From positions 3,004-38,021 of the forward strand of contig DPZQ01000102.1 in the NCBI GenBank assembly GCA_003536295.1: a stretch of 35,018 nt of DNA. Reading direction: 5' to 3'. This stretch comes from Rhodobacter sp. (GTDB lineage: Bacteria > Pseudomonadota > Alphaproteobacteria > Rhodobacterales > Rhodobacteraceae). A model generated the notes under the pieces. That model was not told where the DNA came from and ran no database searches. It saw only the letters and a list, made by a program, of their open reading frames with translations. The first letter of the stretch is position 1, and each line of letters opens with the position of its first letter. This document shows positions 1 to 6,843 of this stretch, piece after piece. The translations under genes were made by a program, and so were the position numbers.

Positions 1-16
1 GCGGGGCTTTTTTTCA
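1..16 (+). terminator. Possible tail of an upstream intrinsic terminator
   Basis: The window opens with GCGGGGC followed by seven T residues, which looks like the right arm and T-tract of a rho-independent terminator whose left arm lies outside the window. The pairing arm cannot be seen, so this is only a suggestion. Confidence 0.3.
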
Positions 17-166
17 TGCAGGAGGGGCTTTGCGCTTTTCTCTTTTCCTTGCTAAAAATTAGGACTATAAGACATCCAACTTCCCTAAATTGAGAAGATG
101 CGAGGCCCCTCGCAGCCGATTTACCGGCCGGGAAAGAAGTGTCCGGCAAGATTAAAGGATATGCCC

Positions 167-922
167 ATGTCAAAACCATTAATGGCCAAAGCCACCGCCG
201 TTTGGTTGGTCGATAATACGACCCTTACCTTCCGCCAAGTGGCCGATTTTTGCGGTATGCACGAACTTGAAGTGCAAGGCATTGCAGATGGCGATGTTGC
301 AACTGGCGTCAAAGGCTTTGACCCAATTGGCAATAATCAGCTTGATGCCGCCGAGCTTGAGCGTGGCCAAGCCGACCCTCTTTATAAGTTGAAATTGAAA
401 TTCAATGCAGCCGCTGTTGGCGAAGAGCAACGCCGTGGCCCGCGTTACACGCCTTTGTCAAAACGCCAAGATCGCCCTGCGGCGATTTATTGGCTGGTGA
501 AATTTCACCCTGAATTGACCGACGGTCAAATCAGCAAGTTGGTTGGCACCACTAAGCCGACGATTTTGACGATTCGTGAACGTACGCACTGGAATATTGC
601 GGGCATCACGCCTATCGACCCTGTGGCTCTGGGACTATGCCGCCAGTCTGAATTGGATGCTGCGGTGCAAGTTGCAGCGCGTAAGAAATCTGGTGACGGC
701 ATTGTCATGAACGATGATGAGCGGCGCAAATTGGTCTCAACAGAACAATCGCTTGGCATGAATACAAAAGGAAAACTGGAAGAAGAAGATACCGTTTTGG
801 CCAATTTGGCTCAATTCTCGCGCCCCGAGCCCAAAGAAATTGAAGGCGACTTCTCTGACGCGGAAAGCTTCTTCAATCTGCCTGCCGCAAGCAATGACGG
901 CGAAGAAGACGAAAGTGCATAG
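167..922 (+). CDS. trcR: DUF1013 (TrcR-type) transcriptional regulator
   Basis: This 251-residue protein matches the alphaproteobacterial DUF1013 family, which databases name cell cycle transcriptional regulator TrcR. It begins with the typical AKATAVWLVDNTTLTF block and a first helix-turn-helix-like segment (FRQVADFCGMHELEVQGI). A second DNA-binding-like segment sits around residues 105-135 (AIYWLVKFHPELTDGQIS, then TKPTILTIRERTHWN). The C-terminus is acidic and low in complexity. I chose the ATG at 167 because the AAGG at 155-158 is about 8 bases upstream; the ATG at 161 is only 2 bases from it, and the longer frame from 98 adds unconserved-looking residues. The gene is monocistronic and followed by a strong terminator. 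Family assignment is from motif memory; the exact regulatory role is inferred. Confidence 0.85.
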   Translation: MSKPLMAKATAVWLVDNTTLTFRQVADFCGMHELEVQGIADGDVATGVKGFDPIGNNQLDAAELERGQADPLYKLKLKFNAAAVGEEQRRGPRYTPLSKRQDRPAAIYWLVKFHPELTDGQISKLVGTTKPTILTIRERTHWNIAGITPIDPVALGLCRQSELDAAVQVAARKKSGDGIVMNDDERRKLVSTEQSLGMNTKGKLEEEDTVLANLAQFSRPEPKEIEGDFSDAESFFNLPAASNDGEEDESA

Positions 923-940
923 CCTGACCCGCTAAAAATG

Positions 941-982
941 CCCTCTTTCTGTAGCTTAGGCTACATAACGGGGGTTTTTTTT
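941..982 (+). terminator. Intrinsic terminator after trcR
   Basis: A stem GTAGC (951-955), loop TTAG and GCTAC (960-964) can be extended by CCC (941-943) with GGG (971-973), and an eight-T run follows at 975-982. It ends the plus-strand trcR transcript. The stop codon of the convergent flavoprotein gene (961-963) lies inside the right arm, so the hairpin is shared with that gene's 3' end. Confidence 0.8.
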
Positions 983-2145
983 GCCCATTTAGCAGCGGCG
1001 CGCCCTGCCCATTGGCCTGTGGACAGACAAGTGGTAAGCAAATAGCCTCCCGTGGGCGCTTCCCAATCAAGCATTTCACCGCAGGCAAATATATTCGGTA
1101 AGACTTTAAGCGACAGATCAGGCCCAAGGCTTGACCAAGCAATGCCTCCCGCGGTCGAGATGGCTTGATCAATGTGCCTGGGGCCCAGCAAAGGAATAGG
1201 CAGGTTTTTTATAAGCGCTGCAAGATCATGCGCGTTGCGGCCAAACTCCATCACCAAGGCTGCCGCGACATCCGATAGACCCAATTTGCGTAGCCGACTA
1301 GACAGGCTTTCACCCACACGCATTTTTGCTAAACGCGCCACAACCTTTGCCATAGGCACGTCAGGCTTCAGATCGATTGTTAGTTTTGTTCCGTCACGCA
1401 GGGGCGCACTTATACTATAGATGCCGCCGCCTTCGATGCCTGTCCTACTAAGCACCAGCTCACCGCGCGACAGATGCGTGCCTGCTCGCAGAGCCACGGA
1501 CTTTAGGGCTTTGCCGAAAAAGGGGGTCATATGAGCTGACCATCCCACTAAAAACCCCATGTTTGCTGGCTTAAACGGTGCGATTGTCACGCCTTGCGCT
1601 TCCAAAAGGTTTGCCCATGCTCCATCAGACCCAAGCCGCGGCCAACTGCCACCACCCAAAGCCAAAACCACAACCTTAGGGGAAATAAGCTGGTGACCCT
1701 GTGGCCCTTCAATCCGCAGTGCCGAACCCTCAAAACCCGTAAAGCGCCAGCCCCAGTGATGGTTGACCCCTAAGTCTTGCAACCGCGAAAGCCACGCCCG
1801 CAAAAGCGGTGAGGCCTTCATGGCCACTGGAAACACCCGCCCAGATGAACCTGTGAACAGCTCTTGCCCAAGACCGGAGCAAAGGTTTTGCACTTCGGCA
1901 GGCCCAAAAACCTTTATCATGGGGGCAAGAGCAGGCGTGCTAAGATGGGCTAAAAAATCTTCTGTGCTTTTTGTGTTGGTGATATTTAAGCCAGACTTGC
2001 CTGCCATCAGAAATTTGCGGGCGGGGCTTGGTTTGGTGTCTAGCAAAGTGACCTTTAGACCCGCCAGCGCTAGCTCTTGCGCTGCCATAAGCCCAGCGGG
2101 CCCCGCACCGATCACCACAGCCCTGTCGGTCATCGTTTCATCCAT
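961..2145 (-). CDS. NAD(P)/FAD-dependent oxidoreductase, TIGR03862-type flavoprotein
   Basis: This 394-residue flavoprotein belongs to the HI0933/BaiN-like group, most similar in its motifs to the TIGR03862 (PP_4765) subfamily. An N-terminal Rossmann dinucleotide-binding fold is shown by VIGAGPAGLMAAQELA and the acidic end of the second strand (LLDTKPSPARKFLMAGKSG). The GKSGLNITN segment replaces the GGRCNVTN seen in other subfamilies. A C-terminal FAD-binding signature appears as IFACGEMLDWEAPTGGYLLTTC, cut here at GGYL. The substrate is unknown for the family. I chose the ATG at 2145 because AAGGGG lies 9 bases upstream; ATG 2133 is also possible, and 2178 would need an upstream extension without support. 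It is transcribed divergently from rnhB. Confidence 0.85.
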   Translation of the reverse strand: MDETMTDRAVVIGAGPAGLMAAQELALAGLKVTLLDTKPSPARKFLMAGKSGLNITNTKSTEDFLAHLSTPALAPMIKVFGPAEVQNLCSGLGQELFTGSSGRVFPVAMKASPLLRAWLSRLQDLGVNHHWGWRFTGFEGSALRIEGPQGHQLISPKVVVLALGGGSWPRLGSDGAWANLLEAQGVTIAPFKPANMGFLVGWSAHMTPFFGKALKSVALRAGTHLSRGELVLSRTGIEGGGIYSISAPLRDGTKLTIDLKPDVPMAKVVARLAKMRVGESLSSRLRKLGLSDVAAALVMEFGRNAHDLAALIKNLPIPLLGPRHIDQAISTAGGIAWSSLGPDLSLKVLPNIFACGEMLDWEAPTGGYLLTTCLSTGQWAGRAAAKWAKKTPVM

Positions 2146-2221
2146 TGTTTTCAGCCCCTTGGCCTGCACACTGTTCACGGTTTTAATGGTCAGCGCCTGT
2201 CATAAGCGTTACAGTACTGCT

Positions 2222-2848
2222 ATGACACAGAATGCACCAGACTTTGAACTCGAAACAGCACTTATTGTGCAAGGTTATCGCTTTGTTGCAGGGGTAGACG
2301 AGGTGGGGCGCGGCCCCCTTGCAGGCCCCGTCACCGCCTGCGCGGTGCGCCTTGACCCAAATCATATTCCGCCCGGCCTTAATGACAGTAAAAAACTGTC
2401 CCAAACCAAACGGCTTGTGCTTTATAACGACCTACTTGCCTGTGCAGATGTAGCCGTTGCCCACGCCAGTGTAACAGAAATAGACGTCCTAAATATTTTG
2501 CGCGCGAGCCATTTGGCAATGTGCCGCGCTTTGGCTGGGCTAGGTGCGGCTGTGGATTATGTGCTGGTTGATGGCAATTTGCTCCCTCGAGAGCTGACGC
2601 TGCCTGCGCGGGCGGTGGTCAAAGGGGACGGAAAATCACTTTCCATCGCCGCCGCGTCCATCGTGGCAAAAGTGGTTCGCGATCAACTCATGGTGGATTT
2701 AGAGGAACAATTTCCCGGCTACGGATGGGCAAAAAATGCAGGATATCCCACAAAAGCCCATTTTGAGGGTCTTCAGAATCTAGGGGTAACCCCACATCAT
2801 AGACGTTCTTTCAAACCCATACACAATATATTGTATCAAGAAAATTAA
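2222..2848 (+). CDS. rnhB: Ribonuclease HII
   Basis: This 208-residue protein is RNase HII, which cuts the RNA strand of RNA-DNA hybrids and starts removal of single ribonucleotides from DNA. The signature VAGVDEVGRGPLAGPV carries the catalytic pair Asp26-Glu27 and the GRG motif. NDSKKLS, YVLVDGN and SIAAASIVAKV blocks follow in the usual order. Length is normal for the family. The ATG at 2222 is chosen because it starts just before the conserved N-terminal region; an upstream in-frame extension to 1763 overlaps the divergent flavoprotein gene and is not credible. No strong Shine-Dalgarno is visible. ccrM follows after 98 bases on the same strand, a neighbour order familiar from Rhodobacterales. 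Confidence 0.95.
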   Translation: MTQNAPDFELETALIVQGYRFVAGVDEVGRGPLAGPVTACAVRLDPNHIPPGLNDSKKLSQTKRLVLYNDLLACADVAVAHASVTEIDVLNILRASHLAMCRALAGLGAAVDYVLVDGNLLPRELTLPARAVVKGDGKSLSIAAASIVAKVVRDQLMVDLEEQFPGYGWAKNAGYPTKAHFEGLQNLGVTPHHRRSFKPIHNILYQEN

Positions 2849-2865
2849 ATAACCTCTTGATTCAA
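2831..2865. repeat. Imperfect inverted repeat across the rnhB stop codon
   Basis: TTGTATCAAG (2831-2840) and CTTGATTCAA (2856-2865) are complementary at 9 of 10 positions, separated by 15 AT-rich bases. The repeat covers the rnhB stop codon, and its right arm contains the first GANTC site of the ccrM promoter. It could be a weak rnhB transcript end or a protein-binding dyad. Confidence 0.45.
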
Positions 2866-2896
2866 AAAGAAATTGACCTCGAATCGCTAATGAATC
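2859..2896. promoter_or_regulatory. Cluster of three GANTC (CcrM) sites upstream of ccrM
   Basis: GATTC at 2859-2863, GAATC at 2881-2885 and GAATC at 2892-2896 are all targets of CcrM and lie 50-88 bases before the ccrM start codon. In Caulobacter, GANTC sites in the ccrM leader make transcription sensitive to methylation, so this probably serves autoregulation. A TTGACC at 2873-2878 could be a -35 element, but no good -10 follows. Only one TTAA half of a CtrA-type site (2845-2848) is visible. Confidence 0.7.
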
Positions 2897-2946
2897 ATTG
2901 TAGGCATAAGAAACGGCAAAAAATGTCGGCGTAACCGAGGCGAAAA

Positions 2947-4068
2947 ATGAAAACAAAAATCGAGCCGGCAATTACATTGCCGCTAAATGAAATTATTGCG
3001 GGTGATTGTATTGATGTGATGAATGCTCTGCCTGCGGGTAGCGTTGATTTGATTTTTGCCGACCCTCCCTACAATTTGCAGCTTCGTGGCGATCTACTGC
3101 GCCCAGATAATTCAAAAGTTGCTGCGGTTGACGATGAGTGGGACAAATTTGCAAGCTTCGAAACCTACGATGCATTCACCAAAGCCTGGTTGACCGCAGC
3201 GCGGCGTTTGCTAAAGCCGAATGGCGCAATTTGGGTAATTGGTTCTTATCATAATATTTTCCGCGTAGGTGCCGCCTTGCAAGACCAAGGCTTTTGGATT
3301 TTGAATGACGTGGTTTGGCGCAAAAGCAACCCCATGCCGAACTTCAAAGGTCGTCGTTTGACAAATGCCCATGAAACGATGATTTGGGCTAGCCGTTCAG
3401 AAGCTAGCAAATATACGTTCCATTATGAAGCACTTAAGGCGATGAATGATGGGGTGCAGATGCGCTCGGATTGGGTTTTGCCGATTTGCACAGGGCATGA
3501 GCGGATCAAGAATGACCAGGGTGATAAAGCACATCCAACTCAAAAACCCGAGAGCCTTTTGCATCGCGTGATCATGTCAACCACCAACCCAGGTGACGTG
3601 GTGCTTGACCCGTTCTTTGGTACGGGCACAACAGGTGCTGTAGCAAAAATGTTGGGGCGCGATTATATCGGAATTGAGCGCGAAGAGGCCTACCGCAAAG
3701 TCGCGACCGAACGTTTGGCCAAGGTCCGTAAATTTGATTCTGCGTCAATAGAGGTTACGGGGTCAAAACGTTCTGAACCACGCGTGCCTTTTGGTCAAGT
3801 TCTGGAGCGAGGCATGTTGCGGCCGGGAGAGCAACTTTTCTCGATCGGAAATCGTTTTACCGCCAAGGTCCGTGCCGATGGCACTTTGATCGGAAACGAC
3901 GTCAAAGGATCCATTCACCAAGTAGGGGCCGCGCTAGAGGGGGCTCCGTCGTGCAATGGCTGGACTTACTGGCACTTTAAGCGCGACGGCAAGATGATCC
4001 CGATTGATCTGTTGCGCCAACAAATCCGATCAGAAATGGAAACAGATGCCCGCGGTCTACCGCATTAA
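2947..4068 (+). CDS. ccrM: CcrM cell-cycle DNA adenine methyltransferase (GANTC)
   Basis: This 373-residue protein is the solitary methyltransferase CcrM, which methylates the adenine in GANTC in a cell-cycle-dependent way. Motif IV DPPY is at residues 39-42, near the N-terminus, and the AdoMet-binding motif FGTG is at 224-227; this order is that of the beta class. The target-recognition stretch around residues 125-200 includes SNPMPNF and HPTQKPE. A C-terminal RAMA-like domain (about 280-365, from PFGQVLERGML to GWTYWHF) is typical of alphaproteobacterial CcrM. A GAGG sits 6 bases before the ATG at 2947. No cognate endonuclease is nearby, as expected for an orphan methyltransferase. The upstream GANTC cluster suggests autoregulation. 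Confidence 0.95.
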   Translation: MKTKIEPAITLPLNEIIAGDCIDVMNALPAGSVDLIFADPPYNLQLRGDLLRPDNSKVAAVDDEWDKFASFETYDAFTKAWLTAARRLLKPNGAIWVIGSYHNIFRVGAALQDQGFWILNDVVWRKSNPMPNFKGRRLTNAHETMIWASRSEASKYTFHYEALKAMNDGVQMRSDWVLPICTGHERIKNDQGDKAHPTQKPESLLHRVIMSTTNPGDVVLDPFFGTGTTGAVAKMLGRDYIGIEREEAYRKVATERLAKVRKFDSASIEVTGSKRSEPRVPFGQVLERGMLRPGEQLFSIGNRFTAKVRADGTLIGNDVKGSIHQVGAALEGAPSCNGWTYWHFKRDGKMIPIDLLRQQIRSEMETDARGLPH

Positions 4069-4082
4069 TGAACTTTACAAAT

Positions 4083-4106
4083 GGTGGCCCTGATCACAGG
4101 GCCACC
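4083..4106 (+). terminator. Strong hairpin after ccrM
   Basis: GGTGGCCCTG (4083-4092), loop ATCA and CAGGGCCACC (4097-4106) form a perfect 10-bp stem 14 bases after the ccrM stop codon. The downstream T content (ATTTTA at 4115-4120) is weak and offset, so it may act as an mRNA 3'-end stabiliser or a factor-assisted terminator rather than a classic intrinsic one. Confidence 0.6.
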
Positions 4107-4230
4107 AACCGAAAGTATTTTAGTAACATGGCCTCGACCCGCCTGTTACTCACACGTAGCCATAGCGATTGGATAAGCGCAATTTCAGCTATGAAAGTAT
4201 AACTATAGGTTAGCTGTGGCGCGGAAGTTT

Positions 4231-4259
4231 TTGGGAGAATTTGAACTAGTGTATATAAG
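4231..4259 (+). promoter_or_regulatory. Sigma-70-like promoter for a candidate small RNA
   Basis: TTGGGA (4231-4236) and TATAAG (4254-4259) are separated by exactly 17 bases and match the housekeeping consensus at 4/6 and 5/6 positions. The predicted start is near 4266. No open reading frame with a ribosome-binding site follows, which points to a non-coding transcript. Confidence 0.45.
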
Positions 4260-4265
4260 CATAGC

Positions 4266-4440
4266 CTATCAGGCGTTGCCTGGTGGTCTGAGTGGTATTA
4301 TAACTGCGGTAGGCCCGTGCGGGCTCCAACTTGCCTTGCCCCAATGCACTCCGTTTCATACGATATTACTCAATATAATTTGCAAGTTTCAACCAAAAAA
4401 TCTTGTATTGTGCTCGAAGCTCCAAGATTAAAAGTGCGCC
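4266..4440 (+). ncRNA. Candidate structured RNA, possibly 6S-like
   Basis: Downstream of the promoter-like pair the sequence can fold into a rod. GCGTTG (4273-4278) pairs with CAATGC (4342-4347), GAGTGG (4290-4295) pairs with CCAACTT (4326-4332) through a bulge, and GCCC/GGGC caps it around 4313-4324, leaving an open AT-rich internal loop on the 5' side. An interrupted rod with a central bubble is the architecture of 6S RNA, and the GCGGTAGG..GGGCTCC apex loosely resembles its apical arm. The 5' end is inferred from the promoter and the 3' end is a guess. I did not find a decisive conserved 6S sequence, so other RNA families or no RNA at all remain possible. Confidence 0.35.
4394..4429 (-). 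terminator. Intrinsic terminator of mutY
   Basis: Read on the minus strand, AATCTTG, a 17-base loop containing a small GCTTCGAGC inner hairpin, and CAAGATT are followed by a run of T residues (the A-run at 4395-4400 on the plus strand). It lies about 45 bases past the mutY stop codon. Confidence 0.6.
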
Positions 4441-4471
4441 TAAAGCGTGCGGCGAAACACATCAAAAACCT

Positions 4472-5521
4472 TTAAACCAATATAGCCAGATCATAGGCTT
4501 TGCGCATAAGGGTAGGCAAGTCATCGGGCTGAAACAGATTATGTGCCACAAAGGCCCCTCGTTTTGGGTCAGCTTGTCCAACTTGAGCCGTTAAAACCTC
4601 CATATCGGCGTGAAAGTGGGTGAAAGTATGGCGGAAGACCCCTGCCTTTTGCCAATTAGTCTCAAAAGGGGGGGGGGCTTTTACATTGTCCCAATCTGAG
4701 CCTGGCCAGCCCAGCATACCACCCAACAACCCTTTTGGGCGGCGCTCTTCTAAAAGCCAGGCCCCATCTTTGCGCCGCGCGACCCAAAGGCTGCCTGTAC
4801 GCGTTGGTTTGGGCGCTCGAACCAATTTTTTGGGCAGATCAGCTGCGATACCTTGTGCCCTTGCGTCACAAAGCACGGCCAAAGGGCAAATCCCGCAGCT
4901 GGGTGTGCGCGGTTTACATACTGTGGCCCCCAAATCCATCAATGCTTGGGCATAATCGCCTGCACGCGCTTGCGGTGTTTGGCTTTCTGCCAATGCAAAA
5001 AGGTGTGGCTTGGCGGTAGGTAGGGGCTCTGTTACTGCAAAAAGGCGTGCCATGACGCGCTCGACATTGCCGTCAAGCACGGTTTCGGGTAGGTTAAATG
5101 CGATAGCGCTAATGGCGGCGGCAGTATAGGGTCCAATGCCGGGCAAGGTCAAAAGTGCTGCATGATTTGCGGGGAACTGGCCGCCATAAAATTGGGTGAC
5201 GGCGCGCGCACAGGCCAATAGATTGCGCGCGCGCGCATAATAGCCGAGGCCCGCCCATTCGGCCATGACTTCGGCGTCTTGGGCTCGTGCTAAGTCTTGT
5301 ACCAAAGGCCAGCGCTGGGTAAAGCGGGTGAAGTAGGCCTTAACCATGGCAACGGTTGTTTGTTGCAACATCACCTCTGAAAGCCAGATCTGATAAGGAT
5401 CAGGCCGCACCCCAGCCGCGCACTCTGAGGGGCTCACGCGCCAAGGCATGATCCGAGCGTTTGCGTCGTACCAAGCCAAAATCGGTTGACTTATGTACTT
5501 TGGAGCGAATTGCACACGCAA
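4472..5521 (-). CDS. mutY: A/G-specific adenine DNA glycosylase MutY
   Basis: This 349-residue enzyme removes adenine mispaired with 8-oxoguanine, preventing G:C to T:A mutations. The catalytic Glu49 lies in SEVMLQQTTV, and the helix-hairpin-helix LPGIGPYTA leads to catalytic Asp150 in VLDGNVERV. A [4Fe-4S] loop has Cys202, 209, 212 and 218 (C-x6-C-x2-C-x5-C). The C-terminal NUDIX-like domain (about 240-349) that senses 8-oxoG carries HTFTHF. The start is probably the TTG at 5521, with GGGAA about 9 bases upstream; GTG at 5515 is an alternative. The Pro283-285 codons contain a ten-base C:G homopolymer. The gene is divergent from the DUF721 gene and ends in an intrinsic terminator. Confidence 0.95.
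   Translation of the reverse strand: MRVQFAPKYISQPILAWYDANARIMPWRVSPSECAAGVRPDPYQIWLSEVMLQQTTVAMVKAYFTRFTQRWPLVQDLARAQDAEVMAEWAGLGYYARARNLLACARAVTQFYGGQFPANHAALLTLPGIGPYTAAAISAIAFNLPETVLDGNVERVMARLFAVTEPLPTAKPHLFALAESQTPQARAGDYAQALMDLGATVCKPRTPSCGICPLAVLCDARAQGIAADLPKKLVRAPKPTRTGSLWVARRKDGAWLLEERRPKGLLGGMLGWPGSDWDNVKAPPPFETNWQKAGVFRHTFTHFHADMEVLTAQVGQADPKRGAFVAHNLFQPDDLPTLMRKAYDLAILV
4668..4677. repeat. G10 homopolymer inside mutY
   Basis: Ten consecutive G residues on the plus strand (C10 in the mutY coding strand) encode Pro283-285, at the start of the 8-oxoG-recognition domain. Slippage here would frameshift the C-terminal 65 residues while leaving the catalytic domain and Fe-S loop intact. 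Confidence 0.9.
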
Positions 5522-5611
5522 TATTTATCTTTCCCATAAAATTTCGCGTTTTGGTACTGGCCCATGGAGCACCCGTACGGTTACAGTAGCCTGATTGAGA
5601 GCAGAGACCAG

Positions 5612-6145
5612 ATGGCAAAAGCATCAAAAGTATCCCCGCAACCTAAAACCCGTCGAATGCGTGGGTTTGAACCAGCCTTTGGCTTGATGCAGCGCGATGT
5701 TCGCACCGTTTCGGAAACGCGCGGCTTTGCCGTTACAAGGCTCTTGACCCATTGGGCCGAAATTGTGGGAGCGGATTTGGCCGCCATAACAAAACCTTTA
5801 AAGGTTGGTTATAACCGTGAAGGGATGGGAGCTACGCTTACGCTTTTAACTCGCGCCGCTACGGCGCCCCAAGTACAAATGCAACTGCCAATTTTGCAGG
5901 AAAAGGTGAATGCAGTTTATGGCTATAAGGCCATCGCCCGCATCACCCTAACCCAAACGGCTCCAACAGGCTTTTCTGAAGGGCAGGTCGAATTCACCGT
6001 CGCCCCCACAGCTAAAGTGCCCCCCCCCGATCCTGTTATACTGGCCCAAGCGATCCACGTGACACAGGGGGTGCAAAACGATAAACTGCGGTCAGCTCTT
6101 GAAGAGATGGCTAAAAATATCTTAAGTCGAACAAAGAAATTATGA
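5612..6145 (+). CDS. dciA: DUF721/DciA-family protein
   Basis: This 177-residue protein belongs to DUF721 (Pfam PF05258), the family of DciA, which helps load the replicative helicase DnaB in bacteria lacking DnaC. The conserved core spans about residues 15-110, including TRLLTHWAEIVGADLAAITKPLK near its start (only part of it is quoted as the family hallmark, WxEIVG) and the strand-rich segment MGATLTLLTRAATAPQVQM. The C-terminal third is a proline-containing linker and a charged helix. I start at ATG 5612 (MAKASK) rather than 5564 because the extra N-terminal residues look unconserved and overlap the divergent mutY promoter; neither has a strong Shine-Dalgarno. A C9 tract sits at 6020-6028. 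The stop overlaps an ATGA of the following gene. Family call is firm; function in this organism is inferred. Confidence 0.8.
   Translation: MAKASKVSPQPKTRRMRGFEPAFGLMQRDVRTVSETRGFAVTRLLTHWAEIVGADLAAITKPLKVGYNREGMGATLTLLTRAATAPQVQMQLPILQEKVNAVYGYKAIARITLTQTAPTGFSEGQVEFTVAPTAKVPPPDPVILAQAIHVTQGVQNDKLRSALEEMAKNILSRTKKL
6020..6028. repeat. C9 homopolymer in the DUF721 gene
   Basis: Nine C residues encode three prolines (VPPPDP) in the C-terminal linker of the DUF721 protein. The frame is intact at length nine; a change of one base would alter the last 40 or so residues. Confidence 0.9.
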
Positions 6146-6153
6146 GGTTTCGA

Positions 6154-6843
6154 ATGTCTAAGAAATATATTCTTGCCGCTTTAGTGCTGGCTGCTGCGGT
6201 GGGGTTAGGCTTGAATAGCTTGCGCTTGAATGAAAACCAATCTGGCATGGCGTCAGAGCTGGCCCAAACAGCCACCGCGCAAACGTCCGTGGCCCCCGAT
6301 GCGCCAAGTGTGACCACCACGCTGGCCGAGCTGACCTTGGGCAATCCCGGAGCACGAGTGACGATTAAAGAATATGCGTCACTCACCTGCCCCCACTGTG
6401 CAGCTTTTCACAAAGACGTCTTCAAACCGTTGAAAGCCGAATATATCGACAGTGGAAAAGTGCAATTCATCATGCGCGAGGTGTACTTTGACCGCAATGG
6501 TCTTTGGGCATCGATGATGGCGCGCTGCGCTGGGCCTGATCGTTACTTTGGCCTGTCGGCGCTGTTGTTTGAAAGTCAAAAAGAATGGGCCCATCTAGAA
6601 GATCCATTGGCCGTAACAGATCTGCTTAAGAAAAAGGGGCGTCTCGCCGGTATGAATGACGCACAAATTGATAGTTGCATGGCTGATAACGACATGGCGA
6701 AAGTAATGGTCGAAGCCTATCGCACCAATTCCGAAACCGACGGTGTGCAAAGTACGCCTACTATTTTCGTCAATGGCAAAAAATACGGTAATATGGCCTA
6801 TGATGAGCTTAAGGTTATTTTAGAAACAGAATTGGCAAAATAA
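6154..6843 (+). CDS. DsbA-family thiol:disulfide oxidoreductase
   Basis: This 229-residue protein is a DsbA-like thioredoxin-fold oxidoreductase acting in the periplasm. An N-terminal hydrophobic signal or anchor covers about residues 5-20, followed by an Ala/Thr-rich linker and then the active site Cys79-Pro-His-Cys82 (SLTCPHCAAFH). The conserved cis-proline loop is STPTIFVNG near residue 205. This layout matches the DsbA group common in alphaproteobacteria (also annotated as thioredoxin domain-containing or 27 kDa outer-membrane-type). The ATG at 6154 is preferred because GAGG lies 6 bases upstream; the ATG at 6142 overlaps the stop of the DUF721 gene and lacks a ribosome site. The stop shares one base with the next gene's ATG, showing an operon. 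Confidence 0.9.
   Translation: MSKKYILAALVLAAAVGLGLNSLRLNENQSGMASELAQTATAQTSVAPDAPSVTTTLAELTLGNPGARVTIKEYASLTCPHCAAFHKDVFKPLKAEYIDSGKVQFIMREVYFDRNGLWASMMARCAGPDRYFGLSALLFESQKEWAHLEDPLAVTDLLKKKGRLAGMNDAQIDSCMADNDMAKVMVEAYRTNSETDGVQSTPTIFVNGKKYGNMAYDELKVILETELAK

Larger units (their letters stand above)
4069..4471. other. Gene-free gap between ccrM and mutY
   Basis: This 403-base stretch has no convincing protein gene. It contains a strong hairpin just after ccrM (4083-4106), a good promoter-like pair (TTGGGA 4231-4236, TATAAG 4254-4259, 17-base spacer) followed by a GC-rich foldable segment (about 4266-4350), and a minus-strand terminator for mutY (4394-4429). A 71-codon GTG frame at 4216-4431 has no recognisable features or Shine-Dalgarno and is not called. 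Confidence 0.7.

Noticed and set aside
1763..2221. N-terminal extension of rnhB
   Set aside because: The open frame runs through the divergent flavoprotein gene, and its translation has no RNase HII character; the family N-terminus starts at 2222.
4216..4431. 71-codon GTG frame in the ccrM-mutY gap
   Set aside because: It has no Shine-Dalgarno and no recognisable motif, covers the promoter-like pair and foldable RNA segment, and overlaps the mutY terminator. A chance frame is more likely.
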